The notes under the pieces are model-generated. The model was not told the DNA's origin. It ran no database searches and worked only from the letters and a program-made list of their open reading frames with translations. This document shows, piece after piece, positions 23,650 to 35,597 of a stretch of DNA of 64,000 nt (its first letter is position 1; each line of letters starts with the position of its first letter). Source of the stretch: Cerioporus squamosus (lineage: Eukaryota > Basidiomycota > Agaricomycetes > Polyporales > Polyporaceae); contig JABYQS010000144.1 of assembly GCA_022592435.1 (NCBI GenBank), positions 34,789 through 98,788 of the forward strand, given 5' to 3'. The position numbers were made by a program, and so were the translations under genes.

Positions 23650-24370
23650 GACTTGACATGCATTTCGACGGCGTGTACTCACCGAGGGCTGGCAAGACCG
23701 TCCACCAGATGTCACCGAGGGGTAGACTTCGTGAAGTTCTTCATTCTTTCGACGGCGATCTTGCCATCGTCGGCCGGATGTAGGCTCGGAAGTCAGAAGA
23801 TTCTGAATAGCTGAGGTAAGTCAGCGAAGTGGGAGACAAGGATTTTCTCACCATTATCCGGGTTGAATTAGGACTAGGCGTGGAGGAGTACAAAGATGGA
23901 CGTAGTGCAGAATCGTCGAGGAGGACGAGGACGAGGACGAGGAGTCGACGGTGTTAAACGTAGGAGCTGTTGGGTCGACCAACTGCACTACTGACATTGA
24001 TATACCTCATTGACCCGCATCTTGCCGTAGCTCTCACCCAGAAACGACCAAGGATCGATCATCATGAGCATCTTCGCAAGGATGCTAGTGCGTCCGTCCA
24101 ACGAGTGGCGCAGCATGCACTTCGTGACTACTCAGTGAACTAGTGAACCGTGGGACTGGCCGCGGGTCCGCATCGACCAACGGGACGGTCTTGCCTTCTA
24201 AAGAAGGCGGCGGCTAACATCCCTCTTACGGGAAGCCTTCACAGAGTTGCTTAACTGGGAAAGTCGACGTCGGGCCGCGATGCTGAACTTCTCCTGCCTA
24301 GCTAGTTGACATCAGCCCACAGCTCCGGAACCGTACAACAAGGTCGACGTCCAATACAAATACAGGGCGA
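23650..24370. other. No gene; short GAGGAC microsatellite
   Basis: A ggacga/gaggac run lies at about 23923-23943. The rest shows no supported coding sequence. Confidence 0.45.
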
Positions 24371-24375
24371 TCGTG

Positions 24376-25117
24376 ATGCGGCTTCGGGCTGCGCCTGCGC
24401 CTGTCTTAGTCTGCGCCGGTCAGTCCCTAGCAAGTGCCAGTGATCAATCGATCATGTGTCCTACCGGTGAGGGCATTATCTTCCGGAGCCCCTACTTCTC
24501 AGATGAAGATGGCCCCTGCCATCGACATCTATGCGTACGCAAATTCTTGGATGCCGTCCAAACGGCCATCCGTAGTTTTGCGCATCATTCTCATAGTTTG
24601 TCTCGAGTATTAATCCTCGGTGTAGAAGTAGAATCGCAGGCGCAACAAACGAGCTTGCCTCGCGCAGAGGGCCCTGTATGCTGCCCTATATGCTACCAGT
24701 TGCTTCAAACTGCTCTACAAGATTCCTTCGTTGCAGTTCAGTGCGGTGCGTTGCTTGCGGGCCGATTGATGTTCCGGCTGCATTCGCATTCAATACTGTG
24801 AACCGACAGGTCACGTCTTCTGCTCGAGATGTCTCGCCGCTCACCGGCTCTCCGCATCAACCTGTCCGCTCTGTAGATCTACGATTACTTCAGCCATTCA
24901 GATCAGAACACGGTCGGATAACCGCAGTGAACCTCATCTGAGCTTACAGGCGCGCTCCTCATTGGCGGACCTTGTGCGATTCATTCGACAAACGACAGTC
25001 CTAACCGCAGACAGTTGCGATGAGGTTGCGAGAAGGATAGTTTCTGCCCTCCTGCGTTCCTTCCCAACCGTTCCTCAGCCTTCTCCACAGGACCCTGCGA
25101 TTCATCGGGGCTGTTGA
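24376..25117 (+). CDS. RING-HC finger protein (candidate E3 ubiquitin ligase)
   Basis: Exons 24376-24745 and 24810-25117 (225 residues). The 64-bp intron (GTGCGT...CAG) splits the RING finger exactly at the C-G-H, joining VQC-G to HVFCSRC. The finger is complete: CPIC, then Cys at +17, C-x-H-x2-C-x2-C (CGHVFCSRC), and CPLC. Family knowledge: RING-HC fingers bind two zinc ions and recruit E2 enzymes. The N-terminal 100 residues are not recognised and the start could be a later ATG. The C-terminal tail is helical. An open stretch just downstream (25167-25421) with coiled-coil character may be an additional exon. The neighbouring MYND gene is in the same direction. Confidence 0.65.
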
Positions 25118-25166
25118 ACGTAGTCACGCAATCCCTCCAGAGGTAATACTGCCCTGTACGCAGAAC

Positions 25167-25421
25167 TTGCCGCTTACGAACATCGGAACCAAGCTCGAAC
25201 AGATGTGTGATACCATTTTAGAAGGTCACCGAATTCTGCAAGAGACCCAAGCCATCTCTTCCGACTATACCCGCTGGAACCTAAGGGTCCTTCGTGTAGA
25301 ACGCCTGGCTGTGTATGTGCAATACACAAATACGACCTGTCGTCGACGCCTTGCGCAATTGGAAAGGGAAAGGAATGAGCTGTTGCTACAAGAGGGAACC
25401 GACAACGCGAATGGGGCTTAG
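25167..25421 (+). other. Coiled-coil-like open stretch, possible RING-gene exon
   Basis: Eighty-four codons rich in Leu, Glu, Arg and Gln (RRRLAQLERERNELLLQ) directly after the RING gene stop. A CAG acceptor precedes it in phase, but no good donor connects it to the upstream exon. RING proteins with a C-terminal coiled coil are common in Agaricomycetes, so joining is plausible but unproven. Confidence 0.35.
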
Positions 25422-25607
25422 TCGCGTGTGCGTAGCGGTTGGGATTCCCGTTCCGAGCAATCGCTCCAACAGTGGTAACTTGACCTGTACATTACTCAAT
25501 ATTGTTCAACGAATCCTTTACGTGTATTCGCAGACTATGCTTGACATGATATAAAGGCCTGAAGTCTCACGTACGAACTTACAGAGTCGTCCATCGCCCT
25601 CCTCCAG

Positions 25608-27862
25608 ATGCCACCTCCCCCTCTCCATGAGTCCTTCTTGTCGGATATCGACAATGCATCCAGATGGGGCAGCATAGTGCCCTTCCTGACGAACCACATC
25701 AGGATACCAGGTTAGTTGAAATAACGGCGGTTCTTCCAAGGCTGAACTCCATGTACATAGATCTCTCTACCCGCCGTGGACTCAGGAGAGCCTACTCGCG
25801 GATCGATCAGCTACACAGGGACCTGTACTCCTTCCATCAACTAGGAAGAACGAGAAATAGCCCGCAGCTCGTGGCCGGTGTAGCGAGCATCTGGATTAAA
25901 ATGTGCGCGGACGCTATCCTGAAGGAAAGACTCATTGAACGAGGTGATTCATATCGATCATACTCCTCGCGCGACGACGTCTCACATCTCGTACATGGCA
26001 TAGGGCTCATTGATCATATCGTCGATCTCCTAGATTACGACCTCACGCGGTACAATGGGCTACAGATCCTCCTCGTCTTCACGCACGACGGTTGCCGGAC
26101 CCAAGGGGTTGTCCTGGAGAACATAGCACGGTCTAGCAGTCGTCTATCCCGGATGCTGCGAGACCACCCCCACGATCATAACGTCACCGAGCTCGGGATG
26201 GTCGTGATGGCTCATTCCGTCCGATACCTGTTATCCAGGGCTCCCGATGATCGTCCGCCCGAGATAGACCTGAAGGATATGATGGACACTGTGAAACTCA
26301 TCCTACACAGGCCCTACACATCCAAAACCTTACTCACGCACGCTCTTATGTCCCTGGTAACACCGGTGCAGTATATCCCAGAGCAGTGCACGGACGACTC
26401 GCTCAACGCACTGCTGGTCGCGCTGCTGCGAGTGCAAGATGTACGGACTCGCACGACTGCGTTAGAGGCGATTCTCATCCTCTACCGAGCCGACGCAGAC
26501 GCAGACAAACATGATGTTGACTTGGAACGCCTCGCGTTATCACTAGAACGTCCGGGCCCAAGACCTCCGTTTCTGGGTGAGATAACTCCACAGGATTACT
26601 CAAACTGGCTCGAGCAATCAGAGAGTTCGACTCTCTACCATTCTTTGGTTGAGTACATCGAGGCCATGTCTAAGGCCGCCCGTGACCAAGACTTAGCCTC
26701 GCTGGGACGAACAATTGCAGACATCGTGATGAGGTCTCCGGCCGTCGTTGAAGGCAACTGGCAACACCTTGAGAGAAGCGGAAGCCAGCTTGAACGTCGT
26801 CGACTACCCTTCTTACGCTGGTCTGACGCTCTCCCAGAATGTGCCAGAATGCTACGGCGCAGTGGTACACGAGCTGATCGAGATGCCGCGGACATACTGG
26901 ACATGAAATACTTCATGCTACGCGATCGCGTGGAGGAAGCGGTCGCCCTTGCAAAGGAGACGACTACTCGGGATCCGACCCACGTGTATGCGCATTATGT
27001 AGTCAGTTTATGCGGGGACACGACCGAAGGATTCCAAGCAGCCATACAGGGACTACAATGCCTCCAAGTGACGACCTTCCTGCGCAGACAGATGCTATGG
27101 CGCGCGGTCGAATTCGGAGCATGGCAAGGTTTCGAGTATATCTTGACATCGGATGACGAAGACATACAATCGCGAGACAAGGGTGTCGCATTTCTTAAGG
27201 CTGCATGGGAAAATGCGGAGACTTTTCTTACAGAGGCTGCCCCGGATGCTCACTTGCGTTTGACGATGCTTGGATGGAGTTTGCTTCTCACGTTTGTTCT
27301 GCGAGGAGCAGAACTGAGCGAAGATCTCAGAGAAATCGAGGCAAGTGGGACCATCCGCGTCAACGCCGATCTTATGATTACTGACTCGTGATCTGCAGCA
27401 TATTCGCCGCGAGATTGACAGAACTACGGCCGTCATGACATTCTTCGGTTATTCTCTCAACAACACGAGGCTCCATAAAGCACGGAACCACATTCTCGAC
27501 TACCACGATCGGAGTCTACACGAATGGAAATCACTCATCAAATCGTGCAATGATCTCCATGCGTGTACCGTATGCCCAAGTGAAGGTACTGACCACCACG
27601 CCTTCACTCCGGCAACGGCGGACGGTCTTCTTCTTGGTGATCTGGGACTGCAACGATGCACGTGGTGCAGGGCACCAAGTGCAGCTCTTAAGAAGTGCAA
27701 AGGTTGCGGGATCGCAAGGCAAGTCGAGACACTGATATGCGACTCACAAAAAACACTCATTCGCGTACGTGCACGAATAGGTACTGTGATGTCAGGTGTC
27801 AACGGCCCCACTGGGAGATACACCGACAAGTTTGTCGCGGGCGGCGAAGGGCGAGTGCGTAG
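25608..27862 (+). CDS. C-terminal MYND zinc-finger protein
   Basis: Exons 25608-25710, 25761-27340, 27399-27718 and 27781-27862 give 694 residues, every junction in phase. The start (MPPPPLHESFLSDIDNASRWG) is chosen because it joins RIP to DLSTRRGLRRAYSRI across the first intron. The body is a long helical region that may form an armadillo- or TPR-like scaffold. The last 45 residues form a complete MYND finger: CTWC, C-x2-C (CKGC), YCDVRCQ, PHW, and H-x3-C (HRQVC). Family knowledge: MYND fingers bind two zinc ions and mediate protein interactions; this architecture is a large Agaricomycete family of unknown role. Two of the three introns (27341-27398, 27719-27780) start GCAAGT, so they are GC-AG introns; the second lies inside the finger. 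No lesion seen. Confidence 0.85.
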
Positions 27863-27869
27863 GGTGGAG

Positions 27870-28040
27870 GGGGCCTGTGGTTTCGGGAAGGCGGTATGGA
27901 TGTTGGGCGGACTGTGGAGTCGGCGATGTAGGATGGGCCATAGACAAACAGACGCTGGGGATGTTCATACATGCGCATCAGCTATAGCCTGTCGTTAGAG
28001 TAAAGAGGGAGAATTACCAAGATGACTCATAGCTAGCCAG
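27870..28040. other. Short spacer between MYND gene and repeat B
   Basis: No feature recognised; repeat homology starts at about 28040. Confidence 0.4.
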
Positions 28041-29110
28041 CTTCCAAGGAAGTTTGCGGTTTGCAGCGGACTGACATAGAGACACATACGAGTCAGCACA
28101 GATGTCTCGCCGCCGTGAAAGCACTCAGACTCACCTCGAGCTCGTGACTGAAGCCGCACGCTGGGGCAGCGGCGCTGCGCGTGCCGTCCAGGCGGTGGGA
28201 GCCCGACGAGAGACTCCGGCCCTAAGCAAACCGCGAACTGACATAGAGACACATACGAGTCAGCACAGATGTCTCGCCGCCGTGAAAGCACTCAGACTCA
28301 CCTCGAGCTCGTGACTGAAGCCGCACGCTGGGGCAGCGGCGCTGCGCGTGCCGTCTGCAGGCGGTGGGAGCCCGACGAGAGACTCCGGCCCTAAGCAAAC
28401 CGCGAACTGACATAGAGACACATACGAGTCAGTACGTATGTCTCGCCGTGGGAGCACTCAGACTCACCTCAGCACTCCAAGCGTCCGTGTAGCCGCAGGT
28501 ACTGTGCTCGGATGGAGGTGCTCCGCATGCGTCCGGAACGTGCGGATGCAAGCCGCCGCCCGTCTGCACGCCTTGCGAACCCGACGGGAGAGGCTGAGGA
28601 GAGCGTCATCGAGGAGAACAGGTACAGTAGGCTGGCAGGAGGACGGCGGACGTCGAGCAGTGAGCAGGCGGGGACATCGATGGCGGAGCGCACGCGACGC
28701 GGACGCGCCCGCGCCCCGCCCGCGCCCTTGCTGACAAAGCTGCACAGCCTCCCGCACGCGTACGCGGACCGACCCGCCGAGACGCGGTGGCACTTCGACA
28801 CGCGGTGGCACTTCGACCTGCCCCATATGCATGTCGCTCGTCTGCTCCCTCTAGATCTACGATACAACTTGCTATCCTCGGCTTCCTTTCTCTCTCGGCG
28901 ACAATTGCAAACATCTCGTCCCGGCCATCCTACTCTCCGCCTGCCATCAATGGCAGCTCGATCTCGTTCCTCCATCTTCTCCCTCACGTCACCTCCCTCG
29001 TCGTCTCGCCCGCCGCCACCCGTTCGTGCCACTCGCTAACACCTTCCACCTCCAGGTTCCGCTGCTGTCGGCCTCGCGCATCGGTCATGCGGAACTGCTT
29101 CCTTGCACCG
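28040..29110 (-). repeat. Copy B of the intron-bearing repeat, with duplicated exon-intron unit
   Basis: Nearly identical to copy A (7140-8100), with the same minus-strand introns. Here the 35-codon exon plus its intron is present in tandem: the junction sequence ctgacatagagacac recurs at 28071, 28238 and 28407, giving periods of 167 and 169 bp. One unit carries a 2-bp deletion (gtccagg instead of gtctgcagg). Only two 18-bp minisatellite units are present (28782-28817). Similarity to copies A and C stops abruptly at about 29111. A TGA interrupts the long frame that is open in copy A. Confidence 0.75.
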
Positions 29111-29347
29111 CCCGCATTCCCCGTGCGCGGCGTTCGACAGGTGGGGCATCGAGAGTACGGACCAATTCGGCTTCTCCGAGTGGTCTTTTGCGCTAATACT
29201 TATCGTGCAGTACGTGATCATGCTATTCGTCCGCGGCGAGTTGTGCAGTCGCTCATCGGACCATCAAGCGCTCCACCTCCCAGTGGCGTCCGCTAAGCAT
29301 TTAAGGAGTTGCGGTCTTGATCAACAAGTCACCCCACGCACATCGAC

Positions 29348-29867
29348 ATGGCCCGACTGCGCTGCTATACCAAGCCTACCAAGTCCCATTACGAATGTCC
29401 TGTCTGCAAGAAATCGTTGGTCGTCCGTCGGTGCATGAACGCGAAGTACGCTATGTATGGCTGTATGTACGTGCAGGTATGTACCCCAAGTCGCCCCTGC
29501 CCTCCCCTGATTGTTTGAGTCATGTTCGTCATACGCCCACCTCCCTCAGTGCAAAAACCACCTCGCTCCATATGAGGGCTGGCCGGCGAGGTTCGAGTGG
29601 GTCACGAACTGGTACTATTCCGGGGACAAGGCGCAGCCGCCACCCTTATTTCCCTCGGCACTGCCACTGAGTGTTAGTGTACCAACAAAGGTACGTCGGC
29701 TGTAGGCACCTCTCTGCGGGAACGTGCGCTGACTACCCAACACCGTCACGCAGAGTGAGGAACGTATCCGCGACAACAACGGCGCTCTACGGACTCGAGC
29801 GCGAGTTGTGATTGATCTCACCGAACCAGAGGAAGGCACGGTCGACAACCCAATTATACTGGTGTAA
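29348..29867 (+). CDS. Small Cys-rich protein with SUMO-interaction-like motif
   Basis: Exons 29348-29476, 29550-29690 and 29754-29867 give 127 residues; all exon lengths are multiples of three and both introns have GTATGT or GTACGT donors and CAG acceptors, the second with a CTGAC branch. The N-terminal half has CPVCKK, two further Cys (CMNAKYAMYGC) and CKNH, followed by Trp/Tyr-rich FEWVTNWYYSG. It could bind zinc and faintly resembles a GRF-type finger, but the GRF consensus is not met. The last exon contains VVIDLTEPEE, a textbook hydrophobic-acidic SUMO-interaction motif. Family knowledge ends there; function is not known. It begins 240 bp beyond repeat copy B. Confidence 0.6.
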
Positions 29868-29899
29868 CGTCGATAATGTAGAATGACACTCTCACACCC

Positions 29900-31190
29900 C
29901 TGTACTGACCCAATAGACCCGTAAGACCACCGCGCACCCATCTATGCTTCCGGTGCGCCGCCCAGCATCATGCGGGAGACTCGCTGCTGCGGGTTACATA
30001 CCTACATCGAAACTGCCGTGAGGCATGAACCCCACACACTGCGAGATGGCGGCAACAGTGTTGTATAAACCCTGCGAGACGCGATGTTCATCACGGACGT
30101 CGGGCTACCGACCGCCTTGCCGCCTGGCAATCCAGCGTGAGAACGGACCCCGAGCCTCGATCCCTTCACTTTAGGAGCGTTCCGGAGCATACGGCTCCTT
30201 CATCTCTTCAAATCTACGCCGACATCGGGCGCGATGCCCCCGAACCTCAATGCCCGCATGAACCGTCCGAGGCTCCTCCACTCCCGTTGGATGTAATGCC
30301 TAACGCGAGACTGCCAAGCTCTGTGGCTGACCGTTGACCAGAGTGAGCACGGCTTCTTCCCCCTATGCTCACAGCAAGTCCCCAGACCTGAAGGTGCCAG
30401 TGAGCCTCGGGAAGCTCTGGTGCTGCTGCTGGCGTCCGACGACCGACCAAGTAAGGTTGTCGCCAGTCGCCGTCCGACCCGCGCCACCGACCGTAGGATA
30501 TACTTTGTTGCTTTAGTTGTCGCAAACGCAATGACACTAAGGACGAGACAAGTATCTTTTGGGAGTGCCCGGAGAAGCCCTTCACTGGGGTGCAACTGCG
30601 CGAGGAGCACTTCTCGTGCGGCCCTCCTGCCCAACGCATCGGCCTCCTCGATGATCGCGGGCTATGTCCATGCGACGGTCCACCCAATAGGCATCTACAA
30701 TTCCCTAGGCCTGTACTGCAATATACTGCGTAGAGACGAGCGTTCCCCGGATCTCGAGCCTTTGCAACAGCCCGGTCCGTGACGATGCTCTCCACCGAAG
30801 TCTCCGCCGCTACGATTCACTTTCTTAACCTTTTGCGGACGATTGCCCCGAGAGACCCTCCGAGACGCCATGACATAGTCGACAGAGGTAGACGAAGCAA
30901 TTATGGTATTTTGGCTACGTACGACATGAGCTAGACAACATGTGACACAGCTAACAAACGAACGAGATGATCTGCTTGCAGCTCAAGTAGCATTTGACTG
31001 TTTCGAAATACAGAATCGACGGCCTGACATACGTGGCGCGGTCTATGATGGTATCACAGGACATCACCACGGCTTAATATTCCCGAGCCAAGCAACGGTT
31101 GCGCACTGAAAAAAAAATGCAAAGCGGTCAAGGACGCGGCCAGCCGCATGGGAAGACTCCAAGTTAAGACAGTAGGGACTTACCCATGTA
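29900..31190. other. Unresolved stretch with possible Cys-rich exon
   Basis: On the + strand near 30400-30640 two open pieces (GKLWCCCWRPTTDQ and DILCCFSCRKRNDTKDETS) can be joined by a GTAAGG...GTAG intron and may belong to a small gene; start and end are unresolved. An A-run is at about 31109-31117. Nothing else recognised. Confidence 0.3.
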
Positions 31191-31339
31191 CCCTACCCAC
31201 ACGCGACACAGCTCCATCGAGGCGGGAAAGCGGAGCTTAGAGGATGAGCATTGCACCTCTGGACATGCGGGGCATCTGCAACGGTGACGCGGACGGGCAG
31301 CAGGCGATTCTGCGTGTGGCGTTGCCAAGTGCTGGGCGT

Positions 31340-31960
31340 CGCACGCCGCCGCTCTTCTGCGCGATCCGCAATCCCGACAAGAAAGAACGTGGATGCCGGC
31401 TTCAATCAGAAAATATGTAGGCGGGCAGGCGAACGGACGCAGTCTAGTCAGGCAGCGAGCAGGCGGAGGATATGGTTAGCATGTCCTGGCGCGGTCGGTG
31501 CTCCACATGCGTCCAGAGCGTGCGGCAAGGCGTCCGTTTGTACGCCTTGCGATCCAGATGAGGAAGGAGGTATCATCCTGCACGAGTCAGTACCCAGATC
31601 GCATCGCTCCAAAAACTTTGATATAAATTACCTCGTAGATCACATAACGTCCGCAAGGGATGACGGGCAGGAGGCGCTTCGCGTTGTGGCAGCCCGTGCT
31701 TGAGCGTACGGTTGCGTACCGCCGCCCCTGCGCGTCTGCATGCCTTGCGACCTCATTGGATAGTGACGTGCAGACACACGTGAAGGAGGAGGAGGCTAGC
31801 AGGAGGACGGCAGCGGTATCCCAGTCAAACGATGCACGGGCGCGGACGGGCAACGTGATGGCAAGTGCTGGCGTAGTAGATGCTCCGCATGCGTCCGGAG
31901 CGTGCCTCTACCTGCTGCCGCCGGTCTTCACGCCTTGCGATCCCAACGAAGAAGAAAGTG
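31340..31960 (+). repeat. Four diverged relatives of the A/B/C repeat core
   Basis: A motif of the type catgcgtccggagcgtgc followed by cgccttgcgatcc occurs, in more or less decayed form, at about 31340, 31498, 31720 and 31879. The same motif is a core part of the copies at 7413, 28523 and 48860. Two intact-looking occurrences (31498 and 31879) are 381 bp apart. They encode MRPERA-like peptides on the + strand, matching the peptide at 7413, but no gene is supported. Confidence 0.6.
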
Positions 31961-32274
31961 GAGGTCGGCGGAGGTAGGCTGATAGGAGGATGCGGACTTA
32001 GTAGGCTGAAGCGAGATCGCCTCGTCCTCGCGCGCGTTCGGTACCGCCGTCTTGCCATTTGCTCGCACCCGACCGAGAACCTTCGCAAGACCCTCGCCGT
32101 TGGTCTCGCTCGACTCCGACTCCTGCCATTCGAAACGCAACAACCGCTGGTCCGGATTGTTCGACGAGACTGGCCAATCATCGCCATCAGCTGAGTATAC
32201 CGGAAGCGAGGATGCTCGGAGGGAGGTGAGTCCAAGGAGGTTCATGAAAGCCTTCTTGACGACGTCCTATAACA

Positions 32275-32907
32275 CTACCCTGAGCAGGTGAACAGCGCCA
32301 ATTGACACAATCGACGCACCTTGAAATGCTTACTACTGGCGGCTTCGATGCTCCTGCTGGTTCGGAGCGGCTTGACCTGTAGCCGCACCCTCCTGCACTG
32401 CTGACCTGCCCTCGAGTCCCGACTGCGCCTCGACCTCCCATCCAAGCTCGCTGAGGAGGTCCGCGATGAAGCGTTCGGAGGACGCTTGCTTCTTCTCAAG
32501 AAGGTCGATCTTCGCGTACAAGATGCTTGCTTCTTGCTGGCGTCGCGCTTCCCCTGCAAGAGCGCATCTGCCGTGCTCCTCTGGACCTCATGGACTTGTC
32601 GCTTCAGACCGTCTCGACGAAGGCCATGAATGGCCGCGTCCTGCTGCGGCGCTGCTGCAGAGCTTGGCGCAGCCGACGGCGGCGCTATTGCAGGAGTCCG
32701 GGAAGGCTGCTGGACGGGAGGACGACCCTGCTGCGGGATGGCAGGACGAGGTTGCTGTGTTACGGGAGGACGACCCTGCTGCAGGATGGCAGGACAAGGT
32801 TGCTGTGTTACGGGAGGACGATGCTGCTGGGCGTCGGGACGAGGCTGCTGAGCGTCGAGACAAGGCTGCTGAGGGTCAAGACGAGGCTGGGCACCGGGTG
32901 AGACCAT
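32275..32907 (-). CDS. Pro/Gln-rich protein with C-terminal coiled coil, one frameshift
   Basis: The minus strand begins with PQ-rich repeats (a 48-bp tandem unit around 32745-32830 encoding QQGRPPVTQQPRPA-like sequence), then a helical region (LKRQVHEVQRSTADALLQ). The natural continuation is in another frame: EARRQQEASILYAKIDLLEKK and SERFIADLLSELGWEVE, a coiled coil with a conserved-looking LLSELGWE end. The shift is located in a ggggaagcgcg run near 32555, as if one G were missing. An upstream exon may exist beyond 32907. Function unknown. A sequencing error in the G run would explain it. Confidence 0.45.
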   Translation of the reverse strand: MVSPGAQPRLDPQQPCLDAQQPRPDAQQHRPPVTQQPCPAILQQGRPPVTQQPRPAIPQQGRPPVQQPSRTPAIAPPSAAPSSAAAPQQDAAIHGLRRDGLKRQVHEVQRSTADALLQGKRDASKKQASCTRRSTFLRRSKRPPNASSRTSSASLDGRSRRSRDSRAGQQCRRVRLQVKPLRTSRSIEAASSKHFKVRRLCQLALFTCSG

Positions 32908-32999
32908 GTCGGGATCTGGGCGGGTTGACGGGCAAAGAACTGCGAGATCTAGACTTACAGATACCTTCTACCATCTATCCTCATCGTTCATGCCCCGAG

Positions 33000-33957
33000 C
33001 GGCGGCGTGGGCTTCAACTTCAAGCTTGTCGGTCTATCGTTCAGAACACGGTAAGTGGATCTTGAGTGGATCCCACAAAAAGCTCCGGCGCTTGCTTCTT
33101 AGCGCGGAACGAACTCAGATTGATGGACGTAGTCGGACCTCTAATAACAAGGGGCCCATTTGTAACAACCAGGGGAAAATGGAACGCGCGGGAATTGCAC
33201 CACGCGCAACCGTTGGACTATCCGTCCCATTCATCCTTTGTTATTACACTTTCCTCAACCTCACGGGTGACTAAGCCGGTCTTGGTGTCTCGGAAACCTG
33301 TAACGCGGTCACTTCGTGACCCGCCCGTTACACCATTACTCGGAGCTCGATCGGTCGTTCAATCATGATCAATATTAATGTGGCTGATATTCGTACCGCA
33401 CCTCGACCCCCGCTGCTGAAATATGTGAACGAAAACGCGAGGCAGCTGCAGGTTAGTGAGCATGAATCTATTCTATGGTCTCTCTTACGTGGACACAACT
33501 TACTTCCTCATCTCCTCCAATGTAGGAACCATGATCTCTCATCCACAATCTGCTACACCTCGACGCTCGTCGCGTTCGTAACAACGAGACAGGGATCTAC
33601 GCTGCATCCCATGAGCAGTGTGTAGGTAGTGTGCAACACGGCCTCCCGGTCTATTTGCGCCTTATGTTCCCGAGGTCTGCAGGTAAGTGAATCTGATCTG
33701 GCCGACTTGTTCACAATACGCTCGCATACGGATGAGACAGCCTCATGCCTATAAAAACATTACCGAGGGCCTCGAAGAACCGCGCGTCCATATGACACTA
33801 CTGCAGTGCACCCTCATCGTGTGACTCCAGTCAGAAGAAGAGTACTTATGGCCAGTCGATCACCTTATGGACCGGGGCCCGTAGTGACTTCCAAGTCCCG
33901 GCCTCAGGCCGTCAAGCCGTGAGGCAGAGCCCTTGTGCAGGCCAGGCTTTGGGGGTT
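33000..33957. other. No gene seen; GC-rich segment near the end
   Basis: Short open stretches only. From 33890 the DNA becomes GC-rich with repeated ggcc/caggcc motifs, resembling the sequence that follows the LTR-like segment (34710-34870). Confidence 0.4.
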
Positions 33958-34708
33958 TGTGACGACCTGATGGCTCCGCTCGAGTATATGTCAAGCCCAA
34001 GCCGAGCCGCCAGGCCGGGGCTTGGACGCCCTACTCATCTGCAGTCTGTAGGGTGCGTCTCAGCTGTCAAGGTGCATCAGATATAGCAGGTTACGCATCA
34101 TTTGACAGCTCACCAACCATTTCGTCCAGGTGCGTCGCTCTTGACCCCTCTCAATCAGCAGGAGAACCTTATCACTGACTCTTGAGTCGCAGGCGACTTC
34201 AATAAACTCCGGGTGGATCGCTCAGTTGTTACGCTTTCGAGCGTGACCTTAAACCAAAGAGCCTTAAAGGTCGTTCTGTCCAGCCACCTGCAATATACTA
34301 GTCCAGGTTGCCTACTCCGAGGCGAACCCTAGTATAAAGCCTATGCTGAACTCTTACTAGTATGGTTCACCTTATCGAAGGTGAACACTAGTAAGATTGG
34401 GTGAAAGCGAGTATAACGAGGAACTGTTCGTTATTCGCAAAGGAGACTGAAAGCTGGGGGTCGCTCTGAGACGTCGCCCCTTATATACAAGTTGTGAAGC
34501 TGCGGAAGAATGTTCTAGTACTTGTAGAGAAGGTTCTGGTAAGTACTACTCGTGTCTGTACTCTTCTGAAGTAACAACAAAGAGAATGAACTAGAATATA
34601 CAAGAACGTTCTGGAGACTTGCCTAACTAGTAGTACAATAAGACAAACTGATCGCGTGAGAGTAAAAGTACAAGTCCGATACCGGTAACTCCTGTGATAG
34701 TCGTAACA
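33958..34708 (+). mobile_element. LTR-like segment, probable solo LTR
   Basis: The 751-bp segment starts tgtgacgacc and ends with the near-inverse agtcgtaaca, with a TATA-like cttatatacaag at about 34471. TG...CA ends and this short inverted terminus are typical of Ty3-type LTRs. No matching 5-bp target duplication was found and no second LTR or internal domain is present, so this is tentative. Both flanks are similar GC-rich DNA. Confidence 0.4.
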
Positions 34709-34869
34709 TCAGTTCCCGAAGCCGTGGCTAGGCCGGGACGGGCCCCGAAGCTCGGCCTGAGCCGTCCTGGGGGCCCCGCGTGAGGTTTGGCCAAGCCCCG
34801 ACCGTCTGAAGCCAGGCCCAAGCCACGGACGCCAGGCTGAGCGGCCCGAGCCGGGACCCCCTTATGGCC

Positions 34870-35597
34870 ATGGCAGATATCGACGGAGCCGTACCATGCC
34901 CAATGCAATGCAGTTCGGGAGCGCTACCTTCCCATGTGCCTGACAGGATCCGGCTTACGAGTCCTAATTGTGATCGCGAAGCACATGTAGATGCCCGATC
35001 ATTTCGGCGGCTGTGAGGTCGAGGATAGGAATAGCATCATCCACAAGCTGATGACGCTCCGGGACCAAGTGCATCCCTCGTTGTCACTTCCCTCTCCCTG
35101 ACCCAGTCATGCCTCAGGATTCGGTCTGCGTCCCATCTCGCTCTGGCTACCTCAGCACGAAATGTCAACTGACGTAACCGACTCTGATGTTCACATGTCA
35201 AATCTTAGTGGACACTCATCGTGTTACCCAGATGCTTTTCCTAGTCACTGTTGCCATATATATATATATACTCTCCTGGCGTTGTGCGCACCAACCGCTG
35301 TAGTATGGCTATGATTGCAGGCCTGTTGTACGAAGAGATGCGCCTATCTCCGGGGGAATAATGTACTCCGCAGTCAGCTCGGACTGCTCCAGCTGGACCC
35401 GGTAGTTGTCAGCAAGCTGAGTACGCGATCTGTGTATTGCTCGAGTCAGTCCTTCGGTTGGATTCAGAAGTCAATCAGGTTACTTCCACGCCCATACTTG
35501 CGATGACATCGCAGGTTATCCTATCCACGTCTCCGACTGTTTGGGTTTGAATTCTCGTCCTCGCTGTCTGACGGGGTACACCGCCATAACAAGAGGG
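34870..35597. other. No gene seen; short TA run
   Basis: A (TA)n run lies at about 35257-35270. No supported coding sequence. Confidence 0.4.
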
